Positions 13,468 through 26,151 of a stretch of 64,000 nt of DNA are shown here, one piece after another (position 1 is the stretch's first letter; each line of letters opens with the position of its first letter). Source of the DNA: Hemibagrus wyckioides (lineage: Eukaryota > Chordata > Actinopteri > Siluriformes > Bagridae); the NCBI RefSeq assembly GCF_019097595.1, contig NC_080734.1, forward strand, positions 6,664,892 through 6,728,891. Reading direction: 5' to 3'. The position numbers were made by a program, and so were the translations under genes. The notes below the pieces were generated by a model. The model did not search any database and was not told the origin of the DNA. It saw only the letters and a program-made list of their open reading frames with translations.

Positions 13468-14018
13468 TACCAGTCAAAAGTTTGGACACACCTTTTAATT
13501 CAATGTTTTTTGTTTAGCGATTTATTTTCTACATTCTAGAACAATACTGGAGATTTCAAAACTATGAAATAACACACATGGACTTAAGTAATCCATATGT
13601 AATGACAACAAAAAACAGTCAGTTGTTATTTTAAGACACGAAGGTCAGGTGTTCTGGAATAGTTCTGTTGCAAGAACAGTATTGTCAAGTGCATTTGCAA
13701 AACCCATCAAGCACCATGATGAAACTGGCTCACATGAAGACCATCCCAGTAAAGCAAGACCAAAACTGACCTCTGCTGCAGAGGAGAAGTTCATTTGGAG
13801 TTACCAGCCTCAGAAATCACCAATTAACAGCACTTCAGATTAGAGCCGTTATGAAGGCTTTATAGAGCATCAGTAGCAGACATATCTCAATATCAACTGT
13901 TCAAAGGACATTATTGTGGATTTCGGCCGCCTTCAGCATTGTTTTACAATGTAGAAAGAAATAAACATCAGGAAAGACCATGGAATTAAAGGATGTTTCC
14001 TGGTTTTGACTGGTAGTG
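13465..14018. mobile_element. Internally deleted Tc1/mariner element
   Basis: A 554-bp element has terminal repeats CACTACCAGTCAAAAGTTTG and CAAAACCAGTCAAAACC-type at the other end (ending TGACTGGTAGTG), flanked by TA. The inside still reads a Tc1 transposase N-terminal portion near 13700-13800 (HHDETGSHEDHPSKARPKLT). The catalytic part is gone. It inserted at the end of an (AT)n tract. Confidence 0.88.
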
Positions 14019-14635
14019 TATATGTAAGAAAATCACATTAAATCTTCTCATTGAGCAGACATAGGAAAAGAAATAGAGAGGTGCAGTCATGATGGTGTCT
14101 GGGGATAAATAGAGTCTGTATGAGCATTAGAGCAGGTTCAGTAGTTATTGATTGATGAAGAAAATTTGTGCAGTTTCTGCAGGGTGACAATAACTAGAGA
14201 ATTTTGAAAAGCGGTGAAACCTGATCTGGTCCAGATCAGTTTTCCAGATCAGTTTTATTTTGTCCTTATTTTATCATAAAGCGTTGTTTACTTTGACTTG
14301 AGAGGCATATGGATAAAAAAATTGTGTGACATAAGCATATCAGTCAGCATATCAGTTGTAAGGCAGGATATGTGATGTGATAACTTCTTGAACAGAGAAC
14401 AGAGTGGACCAGTAACTGACCCCTGGGAAATTCAGGTAGTGAGTAATGCACTCTGATGAAACTGAGCCGCCCTAAGCTAAATGATAGAGATACAGATATA
14501 CCTTTGCAGAAGAATAATGATTTATAATCCCTCTCTCTGGTGACATCCAAAAGAAGATGAGTTCCCTTTGGTTTTGAAGTTTCCTTTGCTTTTCTTTTGG
14601 CTTGTTTATTGGGCATCTAAGTCTATATTGAAATT

Positions 14636-14700
14636 TCTGTAAAGCTGCTTTGTGATGGTGTCTTTAATTATTTAAAGAAAGTGAACTCAACTGAATACAT
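14636..14700 (+). repeat. SINE tail fragment (5S-SINE type)
   Basis: TAAAGCTGCTTTGTGATGGT and the following GAACTCAACTGAA match the 3' end of the 38697 element. Confidence 0.5.
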
Positions 14701-15293
14701 GGTAAAAACAAAAAACAGTTGAGTGCTAAGCTCTCAGTGTCCGAATCAAGTGTCTAATGATTCACAGTACCAAAAGCAGCAGGTCAATCCATGTAAAGAT
14801 AATATTTGTATATTGGTGCCTTAGTGTCTGGGAGTGGGGTTTGAAGATCACTTCCCTTCTATCCAAACAGGTAGAAATAGATGAAGGGAAACATTTACAT
14901 TTATATTTACATTATAATTAGGCTGAGGTGTGACTTGGTGCACTCTTGAAGTGGAAATGGGGCAGAATGAAAATATACTGATAAACAAATTCATGTAAAT
15001 CTAACTTTATTTGATTAGAATAATGCCTATATGAAATTTGGAAGACTGTGGAACTTTTTTCCCCACATCAGGTTTCCCCACACTAATGCATGACAAAAAA
15101 AAAACTGTTGATCCGTCCATGTATCTGTCTATCTCTGAAAATCACCTGCACTCAAATAGCCTTCATCTGACTCCTTGTCAAGTCCTTGCCAACCAACAGA
15201 GCTTTACCTTTCATCATGATATCAGAGAACATATTTCACAGTCATCTATCCATCCACTTGTAATGGGCTGTATGATAATAATAAAAAAACGGC

Positions 15294-15530
15294 ATCTGGT
15301 CCTCAGCATGGTGGCACACTGGTCGCATTGCTGTCTCAGAGATTCAGGGACTTTGGTTTAGTTTAAATCCTGAGCTCACCTCACCCCCATCCTTAGGTTA
15401 CCAACTCTGTGGCATTTTACATGTTCACAAAAACGTGATGTTGTGTAACAGACCTGTGTCCCATCCAGGAGATAATCTGGTGTTCGCATGATACACGGTG
15501 TCGCTGTATCACCTCTTGCTTGCTCAGTGG
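15294..15530 (+). repeat. Fish dispersed repeat with tRNA-like head
   Basis: CAGCATGGTGGCACACTGGT starts a SINE-like head, with GGTTTAGTTTAAATCCTGAG as B-box region. Then come the TGTGTCCCATCCAGGAGATA segments seen in related copies. Confidence 0.5.
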
Positions 15531-16625
15531 GGATCTAAAATAAAAAGCACTATACAAAATAACATAAATAGAGCTTTATAGTGTACTACAAGAGTGCAGT
15601 GAATTGTACATACATACATGCATACGTTTAATTTAAAAAAAAAAAGGATTCTTGCTGATGTACTTATGTGTATCTGGTTCATACATTACAACTTCATAAA
15701 ACTTAAAAATGTAAAAATGAAAGATGTTTTATATACACATAATATTGCTTTAATAAGCTACATAATCATTATCTCTTGGAGAATATTGATACTCTGTTGG
15801 ATAACAAAGCTAATGAAAAATATATTTATTTTCCAAAAGAATATTTCTTTAAAATATTATTTATATTATTATTATATTATAATATATTATATATATAATA
15901 TTATTTATTTATATTATAACATTTATATTTGTGAGAGGAATTTGTTTTTAAATGTCTAGTTCTAATAGTAGTTAGATAGTAGTAGTATTAGTAGTAGGAG
16001 AACTGGCTTTGACACCTTAAGACTTCTGACTTGATCTCAGCTAGTTATGGTTTTTGACTTGTCTTGAAATTGAATATTTCATGACTACAGCGCTACAAAT
16101 CTGACGTACCAACACTGATTAGAAAATCCTAGGAAGTAGAGAGACAATACAAAAATCCTAGCATATAGCGGTTATTTTTCTTTCTAGATTTGAGCCAGAA
16201 ACATTAAGAAAACTTTGAGGCAAATATCCAGTGTCTCTGCTACTTAATAATCTTTATCCACCTAAGAGACCACACCCACTTTTTTCCCAACTGGCTAACA
16301 AGAGAGTGGCTCGTGAATTGACAGGTCGTAGTTGTGCTAGATAAGATAAATGCTAATGCGTCTTTACATGCCATGTCCTTTCACCGTCAGCAAGCTGTCT
16401 TTTCTGCCAGTCGAATATAATTCACATTGGTTCTGACCTCCACTTTAGCTGAGAAATCTGAACAGTGTAGATTTCAGATGTCTACTGTAGCAAAGAGTCC
16501 AAAATTATAAATGCTATAGATACTGGCACCTCTGACTAAATACTGAAGGAAAAATCTTTCCACGTAATGTATATTAATGCCAGATTCATATCTGAATTAC
16601 TGAAAACCTGCCTTATATCTTGCAG

Positions 16626-18793
16626 ATGATAATATGAAAAGCAAGAGCAGAGATGACTGATGTGGAGACTGTTGTCACCGACTTCGCTGCCACGGGAAGG
16701 ACTGGCCGACGAAACGCCATGCCAGATATTTTAGGTTCCAACGCAGGAGCCGAAGCGGCTGACCTTCCTAACAAATTGGCTGATCTTGCTGTTGGAGGTA
16801 CTGCACCACTGATGTCTTACCTATGTTTCTGAAAGTTAGAGATATTAGTACAATTTGTACAACATGGTTTAGTTTTTCAGTGTAGTTTTCTCTAATTAAG
16901 GGCCACAAAATAGTCAATTTTGGTCATTTTTGGCTATTTCCTAACAAACGTTCAATGATAGAAATATACATATGCAGTCCCTAGGATCTCCAAATTATAA
17001 ATATCTCCATGAAGCCTTAATTCTCAATTTCGCAAGCTTTTGTCCTTCCTGAGATACTCTGTAACCGAAAACAGCAGATTGTTCTGATTTTTTAGCATTT
17101 CCTCTATAGTTTCTAGACCTAGAAGTTCCTGTCACACCCACTTCATCTAGGTGAACTTTGACCTGTGAAATCACAAACTTCACAAAACTTATGATCTAAT
17201 ATCTTTCAGGAAGTCGTGACTGTGTTCTCTTTGGTCAGTTAAAAAAAGGAGGATGTTGCTTAATATTAATTAAACACTACAGATTTATTTTAGTTTTACA
17301 GATTTGCTATTAATTAGAGTGTGTTCATTAGATTTCTATAAGAGCCACTCTCACAACAGTGCAGCTACTGTACAAATCAGAGATTTACACTAATGTGCTC
17401 AGTGTGATACTGTATCTTCTTGTTTCCAAAGTAACATACTTGATATATACAGTAATATACCAGTGCGATAGATATGCAGTTATAATCTAAGCCTAATGAT
17501 AAAACATAATAATAAAAAGAAAATAATTGTTGTTTTTACAAAGAAAAGTATTCTTCATTGATATAGTAAAGGTTTCTATTAACAGGCAGAAGGTTCTACC
17601 ATGGGAAAGTACATGATTTCTTTTTTTTGTCTTATTTGTTTGTCTTATTATCTTCCAGGCAGACAAAATAAAGCTGGAGAGGGTAGATTGTTTGTAGTTT
17701 GTATTTGGTCCTTCATCAAACTCGCTCTATCCTTACGCTTGTCCATTTCTCCTGCTTCTAACACATCAACTTTGAGGACAAAATGTTCACTTGCTGCCTA
17801 ATATACCGCACCCACTAACAGGTGCCATGATGAGGAGATAATCAGTGTTATTCACTTCATCTGTCAGTGCTGAGAATGTTATGCCTGATCGGTGTATATG
17901 TTTCATTTAAAGCAGACAGACAAACAAATCCTAATCAACATGGTCTTGTGATCAACAAACAGACTAAACAGTCTGAATCCAGAAACAAATATCAAACTAG
18001 AATATGAAGCTCAGCAAACAAAAAGGCTTTGTGCATCAAAGTGATGATCACTGAGCGATGCTCCATGCTGTAGGAAGGTTTGAGATCTGATTGTGTAAAC
18101 AGGGATGTTCAATCTTATTCACAAAGGGCTGGTGTGAGTGCAGGTTTTTAATTAGTCGATCTTAGTTTACTAGCACTGCTCGACTGCTCCCACCATCTCT
18201 CAGGAAAAGAAGTAGGTATACATCAAGACTCTGTTTTGACACCGAGGTGGTGGAATGAACTTCCCATAGATGTCAAATTAGCTGAGTCACTGGCTTTCTT
18301 CTAATGACAGGTGAAGACCTACCTCTTCCTGAAACACTTAAACCAGCACTGTGTGTTTTATGTATTTAAAAAAAGTGCTATAATTGCTCCCAACAGAGTT
18401 TCAGGCTGATGGTATCCTAAGCCTGAGACCTAGTGAACCAGTGTTAATGTATTAGTTGATAGAGACTTCAAAACCCTTTTGTATGTCGCTCTGGAGAAGG
18501 ACATCTGCCAAATGTCGTAAATGTAAATGGTTTTAAAATACTTTGAAAACCTGGACCTACATCGACCCTTTCTGGATAAGATTGGAATCCTTTGGTATAG
18601 GATGTGTGTGTATGTGTGTGTGATTGTGTTTAGGTATAGGAAATCAGAAGTCAGGCAGTATTGAACGTAGAAGCGAATGTGCCTGTTGGGTGGCCATCTT
18701 TGTATGCTGGTGTGTGCTCTGGGAAATAGAGATAGTTGCTGATTCCGGCATTTCCATGACTGAAACTATAATTGGTGCTGTGTGTTAATAAAT

Positions 18794-18840
<47 letters not shown>

Positions 18841-19928
18841 GGAACAAACATAAATAGGAGTGAAACAATTAAAGTATAAAGTCTTCAGTCCTTAAGAATT
18901 TAGTATGGTGGAAAACATACTGGCTGTTGACAGCTGCTACTGGAGATGTGAGTTCTAAACCAGACCAAGGCCTGCCATTGTTGGAAAGTAATCTATACCG
19001 GAGTGGTGTGTTTGATTTGTTTTAGAAATGTGTAAGGACATGTTGAAGTTTAGTTACAGTGTTTACACATCAATCCATGTATCTTTCACAGATGATGCTG
19101 AGCATGGAGGAGAAGGATCATCCTCGAGTGACCCAGCCAGTGACCCTGCAGGGGGAAAGGACCAGGCAGAAGGAACATAACCCAGTACAGCCTGAACCAA
19201 ACTAAACAGCAAACACAACAAAGACAGCACCACAAACAATCTCTCCTATTCGCCCCATGACCAAACTACTGTTATGGTTGCAGCCTGTGCTATGCAAGTT
19301 CAGCTTCACTGGAGAATGTTACTCTGATGGAGGCTGGTGGAGGAGCATGCTCATCTTCTCCTCTTCAGTTTGACAGAATCGATAAAAAAAAAAATCCCCA
19401 ACAGACTGATGTTCACGTGGCACAAAAATAAAAGCTGTCTTTATGTCTTAGAGAGAACCATAACATTATTTTCTTAGTTTAAAAAGGGACCATTTTGTCA
19501 CTAAACGAAAAGAATGTCTCGTTTCTATTAAAAAAGCATTCCATTTGGTTATGTAAGTACAATTTAAACATTCAGAATGTGGTTCATCTATTTTGTGCGT
19601 TTTATTTTCTATGAATATATATCGTACACATTTTCTGAGTGCTTTTTCTTTTGTCAAAGTCAAAATGAGTAAATATGGATCTGTCGTTTATGTAGCTTGA
19701 CTGTTTTGAATGTGATGCTCCATGTCATTGTATTACAAGTACTGTAGCCATCAATTTTCACTGATTTTGTGGTGTCATGACTTTTCTTTATATTTTCCTC
19801 TGTGCTCTCGAAAGACGTGCGATTTAATCTTTCGCTCTCGTTATTCTTTGCAGAATCAAGTGTATGATTTCGACCATACTGTTGTCTGTTGCACTAATGT
19901 ACCAATTGCTGGTATTCTGTAAAATAAA
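16626..19928 (+). CDS. pkib: cAMP-dependent protein kinase inhibitor, beta type
   Basis: Heat-stable inhibitor that binds the catalytic subunit of protein kinase A as a pseudosubstrate and helps export it from the nucleus. An acceptor AG at 16624-16625 precedes a short 5' leader. Coding exons are 16653-16797 and 19092-19180 (stop TAA), giving 77 residues against 78 in human PKIB; the intron is phase 1. The ATG at 16653 was chosen because ATGs at 16626 and 16634 run into stops within a few codons. The protein begins MTDVETVVTDF, carries the pseudosubstrate GRTGRRNA at about residues 15-22, and a leucine-rich export-type segment (DLPNKLADLAV) near 38-48. Valine at residue 8, where PKIA has tyrosine, and M/L-P-D-I after the pseudosubstrate favour the beta type, as does synteny with smpdl3a. 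The 3' UTR has AATAAA at 19427 and 19923; the second would give about 750 bases of UTR. Upstream noncoding exons were not found. Confidence 0.9.
17765..17908 (-). mobile_element. Tc1-like fragment, same family as 51287
   Basis: The reverse complement matches the 5' end of the 51287 element: GCATAACATT..., the GATCTCCTCATCATGGCACC segment and the AAGTTGATGTGTTAGAAGCA segment. Confidence 0.75.
18100..18595. mobile_element. hAT MITE copy split by an unrelated repeat
   Basis: The left end CAGGGATGTTCAATCTTATT at 18100 and a matching right end GATAAGATTGGAATCC near 18585 are separated by about 370 bp. The insert carries the tail TGTCGCTCTGGAGAAGGACA, common in fish LINE/SINE 3' ends. It lies in the pkib intron. 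Confidence 0.65.
18799..18837. repeat. (AT)n microsatellite in the pkib intron
   Basis: Pure AT dinucleotides over about 39 bases. Confidence 0.95.
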
Positions 19929-20095
19929 CTCTGTACTTAGTTTTAGTGCCTGTTTCTGTAGAAGCTTTTGCTTCATTCATCCTAGAGAATCATTATAGAC
20001 ATACCCATATTTTTTTAACCACACAATCATACAAACTAATCAGATATCTGGGTATCGTCTAACTGGTTGTAAAAATCTCCTCCCTCAAGATAATG

Positions 20096-20103
20096 TATAA
20101 ATA
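20096..20103 (+). promoter_or_regulatory. TATA box of the first FABP gene
   Basis: TATAAATA lies 88 bases upstream of the start codon and is preceded at 20078-20087 by a CTCCTCCCTC pyrimidine motif. Both parts recur at the other two FABP genes, so this is probably the ancestral core promoter. Confidence 0.7.
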
Positions 20104-20190
20104 ATGGCACACAGCTGCACAGGTTAAACAGATAAAGCCTGATTCCCCGTTTTCTGTTGCCTTCAAAATAAAATAGCTTAATAAGATTAA

Positions 20191-21343
20191 ATGGAGGCTT
20201 TCATTGGCACTTGGAAGTTGATCGAAAGTGAAGGCTTTAATAATTTCTTGAGAGAAACTGGTAAGTTTTCTTTACCCTGTTGTCACATATTCAGGTCATT
20301 TAAGTGTTTTTTTCTTATTTTTACAAATACTTTTCATGCACTGATGGTATACTGTCACAGGTGCTGGGGAGGAAGTGATTGCTGTTTTAAGTGCAATCAA
20401 ACCAGTTGTCACAATTTCCCAAGAGGACGAGATTGTGAACCTTACAGTACAGAGCAGCACTGGTATTGAAGAAACGTCCTTCACACTGGGTAAAGAGTTC
20501 CATGTGGAGAAAAAGGATGGCAGACATTGCAAAGTAAGAACCTATAAATCAGTACGTTTTTGAAATTGTTATAGTTTAGTAGACCTAAGTTTCATCACAA
20601 CCCTGACTATGATAAAGCTGTTAAAAGTAATGAATGTTAGAACAGTTTGTCTGTTTCACACTGTAGGGTGTGAAGTGTGTTTAGAAACCTCTAGGCCATA
20701 ATCGCACCTGGTCTAACAAGTTTACATATTTACTGTAACAGCTTACATAGAGATTTGTACGAATCTCAATGTTTATTTAACATGTTTGTCCAGCAAATGT
20801 TTGTTATGTGTTAATGTTATGTGGCAATGTTTATTTAACATTTTTGGGAGGAGTCTCCAGTGTGAGCACTTTGTAAAAAGGATAAAAAGATTATTATTAA
20901 TAATTGATAGAAATAACAATTGTATTGTAATATAAGACAAAAAATGTGATTTATATATAAATATAATCAACTTCAGGGTATTAAAAACCACATCACTGAT
21001 CATTTTCTATAAGGTTTTGGTCTTTACTTGTCTCAATTAGATTATTTCGCTTAAAAAAATGTAAGATTGGTCTGAGACAATAAACAAACTTGTTTGCTAG
21101 GTTGTTGTAGATGTCACAGAAGACCAACTCATACAGGTGGAAAAGTGGGATAGTAAAGAAGCTATATCTGTCATCGAGGTCAAGGATGAGAAACTGATCA
21201 AGGTGAGAGTAGGCTGAATTCACTTTTTATTTTAAAGTTGTACCTGATCAGATATTTGAAAGATGATAATACATTTACATTAAATCTTACAGACAACAAC
21301 ATTTAAGGACGTCAAAGCAGTGCAAACCTTTCAGCGGGTGTAA
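20191..21343 (+). CDS. Fatty-acid-binding protein, brain (FABP7)-like, copy 1
   Basis: Predicted cytosolic intracellular lipid-binding protein (ten-stranded beta-clam with a two-helix lid). Exons 20191-20260, 20361-20533, 21101-21202 and 21293-21343 give 131 residues, and the exon sizes 70/173/102/51 are the standard FABP pattern. The N-terminus MEAFIGTWKLIESEGF fits the family signature. The ligand triad is lost: aligned to FABP4/7, Arg106 is Ile, Arg126 is Gln and Tyr128 is Phe. The second portal helix (GAGEEVIAVLSAIKP) does not resemble the usual G-F-A-T-R type. The splice sites are sound and no stop occurs, so the gene looks intact. AATAAA follows at 21492. It lies 1 kb after the pkib stop, in the position of FABP7 in the PKIB-FABP7-SMPDL3A block. 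An fabp4/5/pmp2-type origin cannot be excluded without a tree. Confidence 0.9.
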
Positions 21344-21827
21344 AAGTTGGACGACCTTCCCATCAATTTTACTATTACTTGTTTTTCAATCACCTGCAGA
21401 CTGGAATTGTTACTTAAAAAAAGGAAACACCATTGATATCTTTCACTACATGTCTCCAAAAGTCCATTGTAAACTGATGGAAACCACACTCAATAAAAAA
21501 TAATGTGAAATATTTTTGGATTATGGTATTTATAGGTTGACAATGTTACAGAGTTACATTCACACACCAGTACACTGTGATGGAATTACGTTAATTCATC
21601 ATAAATGAAAATCTAAAGACTACTGCTGATGTGTGTAAATAGTGCCTTTAAATGAACAGATCAACATCACCATTGAAATGATTTACAGTATATTTAGATT
21701 TGTTACATATTGAATCACAGTTTATACAGGATAAGTATAAAAGGTGAATGAATTTATTAATTTACAGAGCTCCAATAACTACACAAGCAGTTAAATACAA
21801 ATGTAGCGTTAAATACCCTAATCATAA

Positions 21828-22145
21828 GCCTTATCCCAAAACCTAACCCCTACTCTAACCCCAAACCTAACCCTAAACTAACCCTATCCCTACACTAACC
21901 CTAACCTCATACCTAATCCTACACTAACCCTAACCCCAAACCTAACCCTACTCCAACCCTAACACCAAACCTAACATTACACTTACCCAACACTAAAGCT
22001 AACCATGCACTAACCCTAAACCCAAACCTAACACTTCACTAACCCTAACCTCAAACTTAATGCTACACTAACCCTAGCCCAAAGCCTGAACCCGAACCTA
22101 ACCCTACACTAAACCTTACCTCAAACCTAACCCAACACTATTCCT
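21828..22145. repeat. Degenerate interstitial telomere-like repeat (CCCTAA)n
   Basis: More than twenty CTAACC/CCTAAC units are mixed with variants such as CTACACTAACC and CCCCAAACCTAA. A short second block occurs at 22829-22862. It is too diverged to be a chromosome end. Confidence 0.8.
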
Positions 22146-22440
22146 AATTCCTTGTGTCATCTGTTTTTGTGAGTAAATCTAAATGGGAACCACCGTTACA
22201 GGCTGTTAGTGAGATGTTAATTCCAATACAACTGGAATGCTTGTGATTGTATGACTTTTGGTGAAAAATACAGCAGATATAATGCTTTGGGGCAATTTAT
22301 TTGAAATAAAGATATTTTTCTTAAACCAGCCAACTGATAAATGCTCCAGTATTGCGTTCAAGGATGAGCAGCAATATATGTTGGAAGCTAAAAAAAAATA
22401 ACTGACTAATACTAATCACTATAATTTACTTACACAACCT

Positions 22441-22860
22441 TTGCAGGAAGGAACACAGGTCAGGGTCCTAGAAACATTACAAGATTTAAAAATAACATGT
22501 TATTTTACTCACTCACATAATTACATTATCTTCCGGGTTCTTACTCGCCTCGGCTGCAATGTATTCATCTGTTGCCCAAGATCCATAAAGATCCTAAGGA
22601 CACTTATAGTTTTGTGGATATGGTCTTTTCCACAAACTGCATTTTTATTCATGATTGATATCGAGAGTTTATGTACTAACATAAACATGGAAATTGGCTT
22701 ACAGACAGTGAGAGGTTGTTTTGCAAGACATCTCAATTCTTATAAGCAGAGCTGTGATCTTTTTATGGAGAGTACAAACTGTTTAGCCCATGCATTAAAA
22801 GGAAAAATTCCCAGTTTTACAATCTTGATCCTAAACCTAACCCTACCCTACCCTAAAAAC
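22441..22860 (+). pseudogene. Penelope-like element reverse-transcriptase relic
   Basis: Near 22570 the DNA reads LPKIHKDPKDT, the motif typical of Penelope-like RTs. After a frame change it reads FLFMIDIESLCTNINMEIGL, which matches their RT motif A (D-x-E-S-L-Y-T-N). No GIY-YIG endonuclease or ends were found. It is flanked on both sides by CCCTAA-like DNA. Confidence 0.7.
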
Positions 22861-22869
22861 TAACCATCA

Positions 22870-25800
22870 TCTAGTTCCTTTTAATCGTTGTACTTTATTA
22901 TATACTTCTTTTCTGCTTGCTGTTTTTGAGTCAAGGTTGTTTCATGAATAACTGGATTTGAATAAATTATACCCACTGTGTACATTTCTGGCCTAGTATG
23001 TTGCAGTTTTTAAAAATAGAAACATTTTTGTTACGCTAAAATGTTGAAACAGGATTAAACAAATTTATGAATTAGCTGGCCAAGGGTCTGCTATTTCCCT
23101 CCTAGCAAAGTCCAAATCAGCTGTCATCCTTTTTACTGGGTGGCCTAAGCAAGCATACTGCCATATGTAGTCAGTGTGAGTACACATATTAAAGGGATAC
23201 TTTATTATAGACTCCCAGTATTGTAGCACAGAAACGCAAAAGATTGACAAAGAACAAGGTACTTTTGGTTTGAGCCCATGCACTTTTCAAGTGATCAAGA
23301 AGATTAGACTTGACCACTGTTTCTTATTCCCCAGGTGTTCACTGTTAGATTATTAGTTCAAACAATTAATAGCTCTGAGTCCTGGGTTTCATCCATGAAG
23401 ACTGCACTAATTGTTAAAAAGGATAAACCAATAATAAGACCTGAGAGATGCCTATGGAAGAAAAGCAAGCCATTTTGAAGAGGACAAATGATCATGATTC
23501 AAAGCATACAATCACATTGGTCGAGCAAGGTGGAGTATCATAGTTTGGGCTCACATGGCTACTTCTGGATCATGATCAATAATCTTTATTGGTGATGTAA
23601 CTCATGATGGTTTCAGCAGAATGAATGAGGTCATTCTGTCTGACAACAGAGAAATGCATCCAAACTAATTAGCAGAAACTTTGGAGACTGAATAGAGATG
23701 TGGTCTGAATACTTTGTAAGAAACTACAGACTGCCTCAACCCAGATTCCACTCCACAGTACACATCTGAAAGAGCTCATTCCCAAAAAGGCTTACATATC
23801 ATATAGAAATATCTTTAATTCAAACCAGTTTATCTATTTTGGTATTGTACATTGGCTTAAAGCAGCCTTACCAAACATTTAGAACACTTAATCCAATTAA
23901 TTATTAGTCTGGGAGCGGCAGCAGGACATCAAGAACCGTCCTGGAACAAAGGGTGTGCGTGACAGTGATTAGCGCCCGACCATTTGGGTGATAACACCTA
24001 GAACAATACCTAGCCAAAGTGTACGTGAACGTGATTACCATTGAAAGACATCTGGCTAGATGACAGTATCATCCAGCCCTTTGGGAATACACAGTTCTTA
24101 CACTAATTTACATTTAAAGTGAAACTCATTTAAATTACACACTAATAAAACACTGTATAAAAGGTTTGAGCAGGATTTGTCCTGCGTTCTTTTTGACTCT
24201 GATGAACCCAAAGTACTTTATGTACTGCAATAAACTTCTACATTAAGATCTTCGATGCCCTCATCAAGTTGTAAAGAAGAGCTACTATAGCACACATTGC
24301 TGAAAAGGTTAAGTCTGACTATGTCTGAACACTGGAATTGGATTGGAATTATGCTTACTAGACAAAGGGTTCAGTATTGACTTGGCTTCCAAATTCTGGC
24401 AGATCTCAACTGAGCATCTGTTGGACATGCTGGACAAGCAAGTTCGATCTGTGGAGGCTCCACCTCACAACTTACAGGATTTGATGATAACACCTTGGTG
24501 CCATCAGAGAGTCCATGCCTTGGGTTAGAGCTGTTTTAATGTTATGGCTGATTAGTGTGTGTGTGTGTGTGTATAAATGCACCGAGACATCTGGTTACAT
24601 GAGGTGCAAGATTTTTTTAAAAGTTTGTTCTTCTTTTCAGAAGTAATTTTAATGTATAAGCACTTTTAACAATACACATAGCCTTTGTTTATTAAAACTG
24701 TTTAAGGTCCAACATTATTGGTCTAACAACTAACAACTATGCAGTGACTTAGTTTCAGTTTATTTGTATGATTTAATCATGGGTTTTTTAACTTTTCTTC
24801 CAGTACCACCCTGTTTTGTGGTTATAAATAGGTCACCAAGCCCACCCCTCTCATATAGATGATGTAAAGGTAATTTTTTCCATTGTAAAACTGTTGTTCT
24901 TCGTGTGATACAACAGCTGGTCATGTTTGACTGAATCAACCCCTAGGGGGTATGCAAAGATAGCCTAACGTGTGCCTGAGACTGGTAACACAACCCCAGT
25001 AGTCTTGCTGAGTAAGATCTAGTTTGGCAAGCAACAATTGCCTCCAAGTAAGTTTAGTTGGCCTTGATTCCAAGAGCATTTGGGTGCTATTAGTCACTGC
25101 CTGTGATACAGTGCCAGCTTGTATTAGCCTCAGCAGTAACAGATTAGAACAAGTGGGTAAGTATAGAAGATAAAAGCTTAGGCAAGTCACATTTCCATAT
25201 GCCATGACTTCCAAATGACACTGAACAGGTATCACTGGCATCTAACGTTACAGTCTGACATAACATAATTAGCATAAAGAATTGTCATGGGTGATTAAAA
25301 CCTCTGAGAGCTATCACTGATACTGTGGTCATGTACATCAAAAACACTTAATAGAGTGGTCTTAAGACAGCAAAGATTATAAAGGACAACACTCACCTCA
25401 GTCATGGACTCTTTTGACTCCTGCACTCTGGTAAAATATGCATAAGCTTCTGTTTATACAGACTAGCAAACAACTTCTTCCCCCAAGCTAGGAGTCTCCA
25501 CCAGTCTTCTCCACACAAAGTCTCAATGCAATAGAACAGCTCATGAATCAGTTATTAGTGGTCTCTTGGCTCACTCATGGATAATAGGATTCATGACACT
25601 TGCACATTTGCAACTTCTAATCACTTTCTGCATATTAAAAGGAACCCCAAAATAAAACTCCACCTGGAAATATTAGTGATCTTCTTAATGAATTGGTGCC
25701 AATTTGTAGACTGTATAATTTCCCTTAGTGCCATGAGAAATTATGTCACATGGGGAGATAGCTATTAATCACTACTGCAACTACACAATAGAGACGTTTA

Positions 25801-25876
25801 AGCAATCTTAAAAATGTAAATATCTTAAAGCTTATTTTCTTCGTAAAACATTGGCTTTGACCCCCTCTATGACGTG
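22870..25876. other. Noncoding between the first FABP and the Gypsy element
   Basis: Apart from the Tc1 scrap at 24343, nothing recognisable. A 101-codon minus frame at 24936-25241 has no identifiable domain. Confidence 0.45.
24343..24560 (+). mobile_element. Possible Tc1-like 3' fragment
   Basis: The DNA reads VEAPPHNLQDL and ends GTTTTAATGTTATGGCTGAT, like the end of Tc1 elements. No full transposase is present. Confidence 0.45.
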
Positions 25877-26148
25877 TGTCACAACACACACGGAGACAGA
25901 GAGCAGGTCCAACACGGCTTTAATAACTAAGGCAGGGAATAAAAGGCAATATGACGAAAGGAAATATCCAACTCAAAAATACTGGAGCAGTAACTCGGTA
26001 CTCTAGCTTGAACAGTTTTAATACTAGCCGCTGGGCTCTGTGGGTGAGGGCTTTAAGTAGGCGCTGTGTGACTGAGTGCAGGTGGTGTGATTAAAAGTCC
26101 GGTGATTGGGAGCGCGGGGGTGCGGCTGAGGTGTTCGTGCCTGTGACA
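25877..26148 (-). repeat. 3' LTR of the Gypsy element
   Basis: This 272-bp repeat is about 95-96% identical by eye to the LTR at 30200-30470. It follows the polypurine tract in element orientation and is flanked outside by the same 5-bp ACGTG. Confidence 0.93.
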
Positions 26149-26151
26149 GTA

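Larger units (their letters stand above)
14019..16625. other. Noncoding upstream of the pkib coding exons
   Basis: Holds a SINE tail (14636), a dispersed repeat (15294) and an AT-rich block (15600-15960). Upstream noncoding pkib exons may lie here, but cannot be told by eye. Confidence 0.5.

Noticed and set aside
21828..22145. Chromosome end (telomere)
   Set aside because: The units are strongly degenerate and ordinary gene-bearing DNA continues on both sides.
22441..22863. 140-residue host gene
   Set aside because: Penelope-like RT motifs in two frames show it is a transposon relic.
24936..25241. 101-residue minus-strand gene
   Set aside because: No domain, signal or splice context; consistent with chance.
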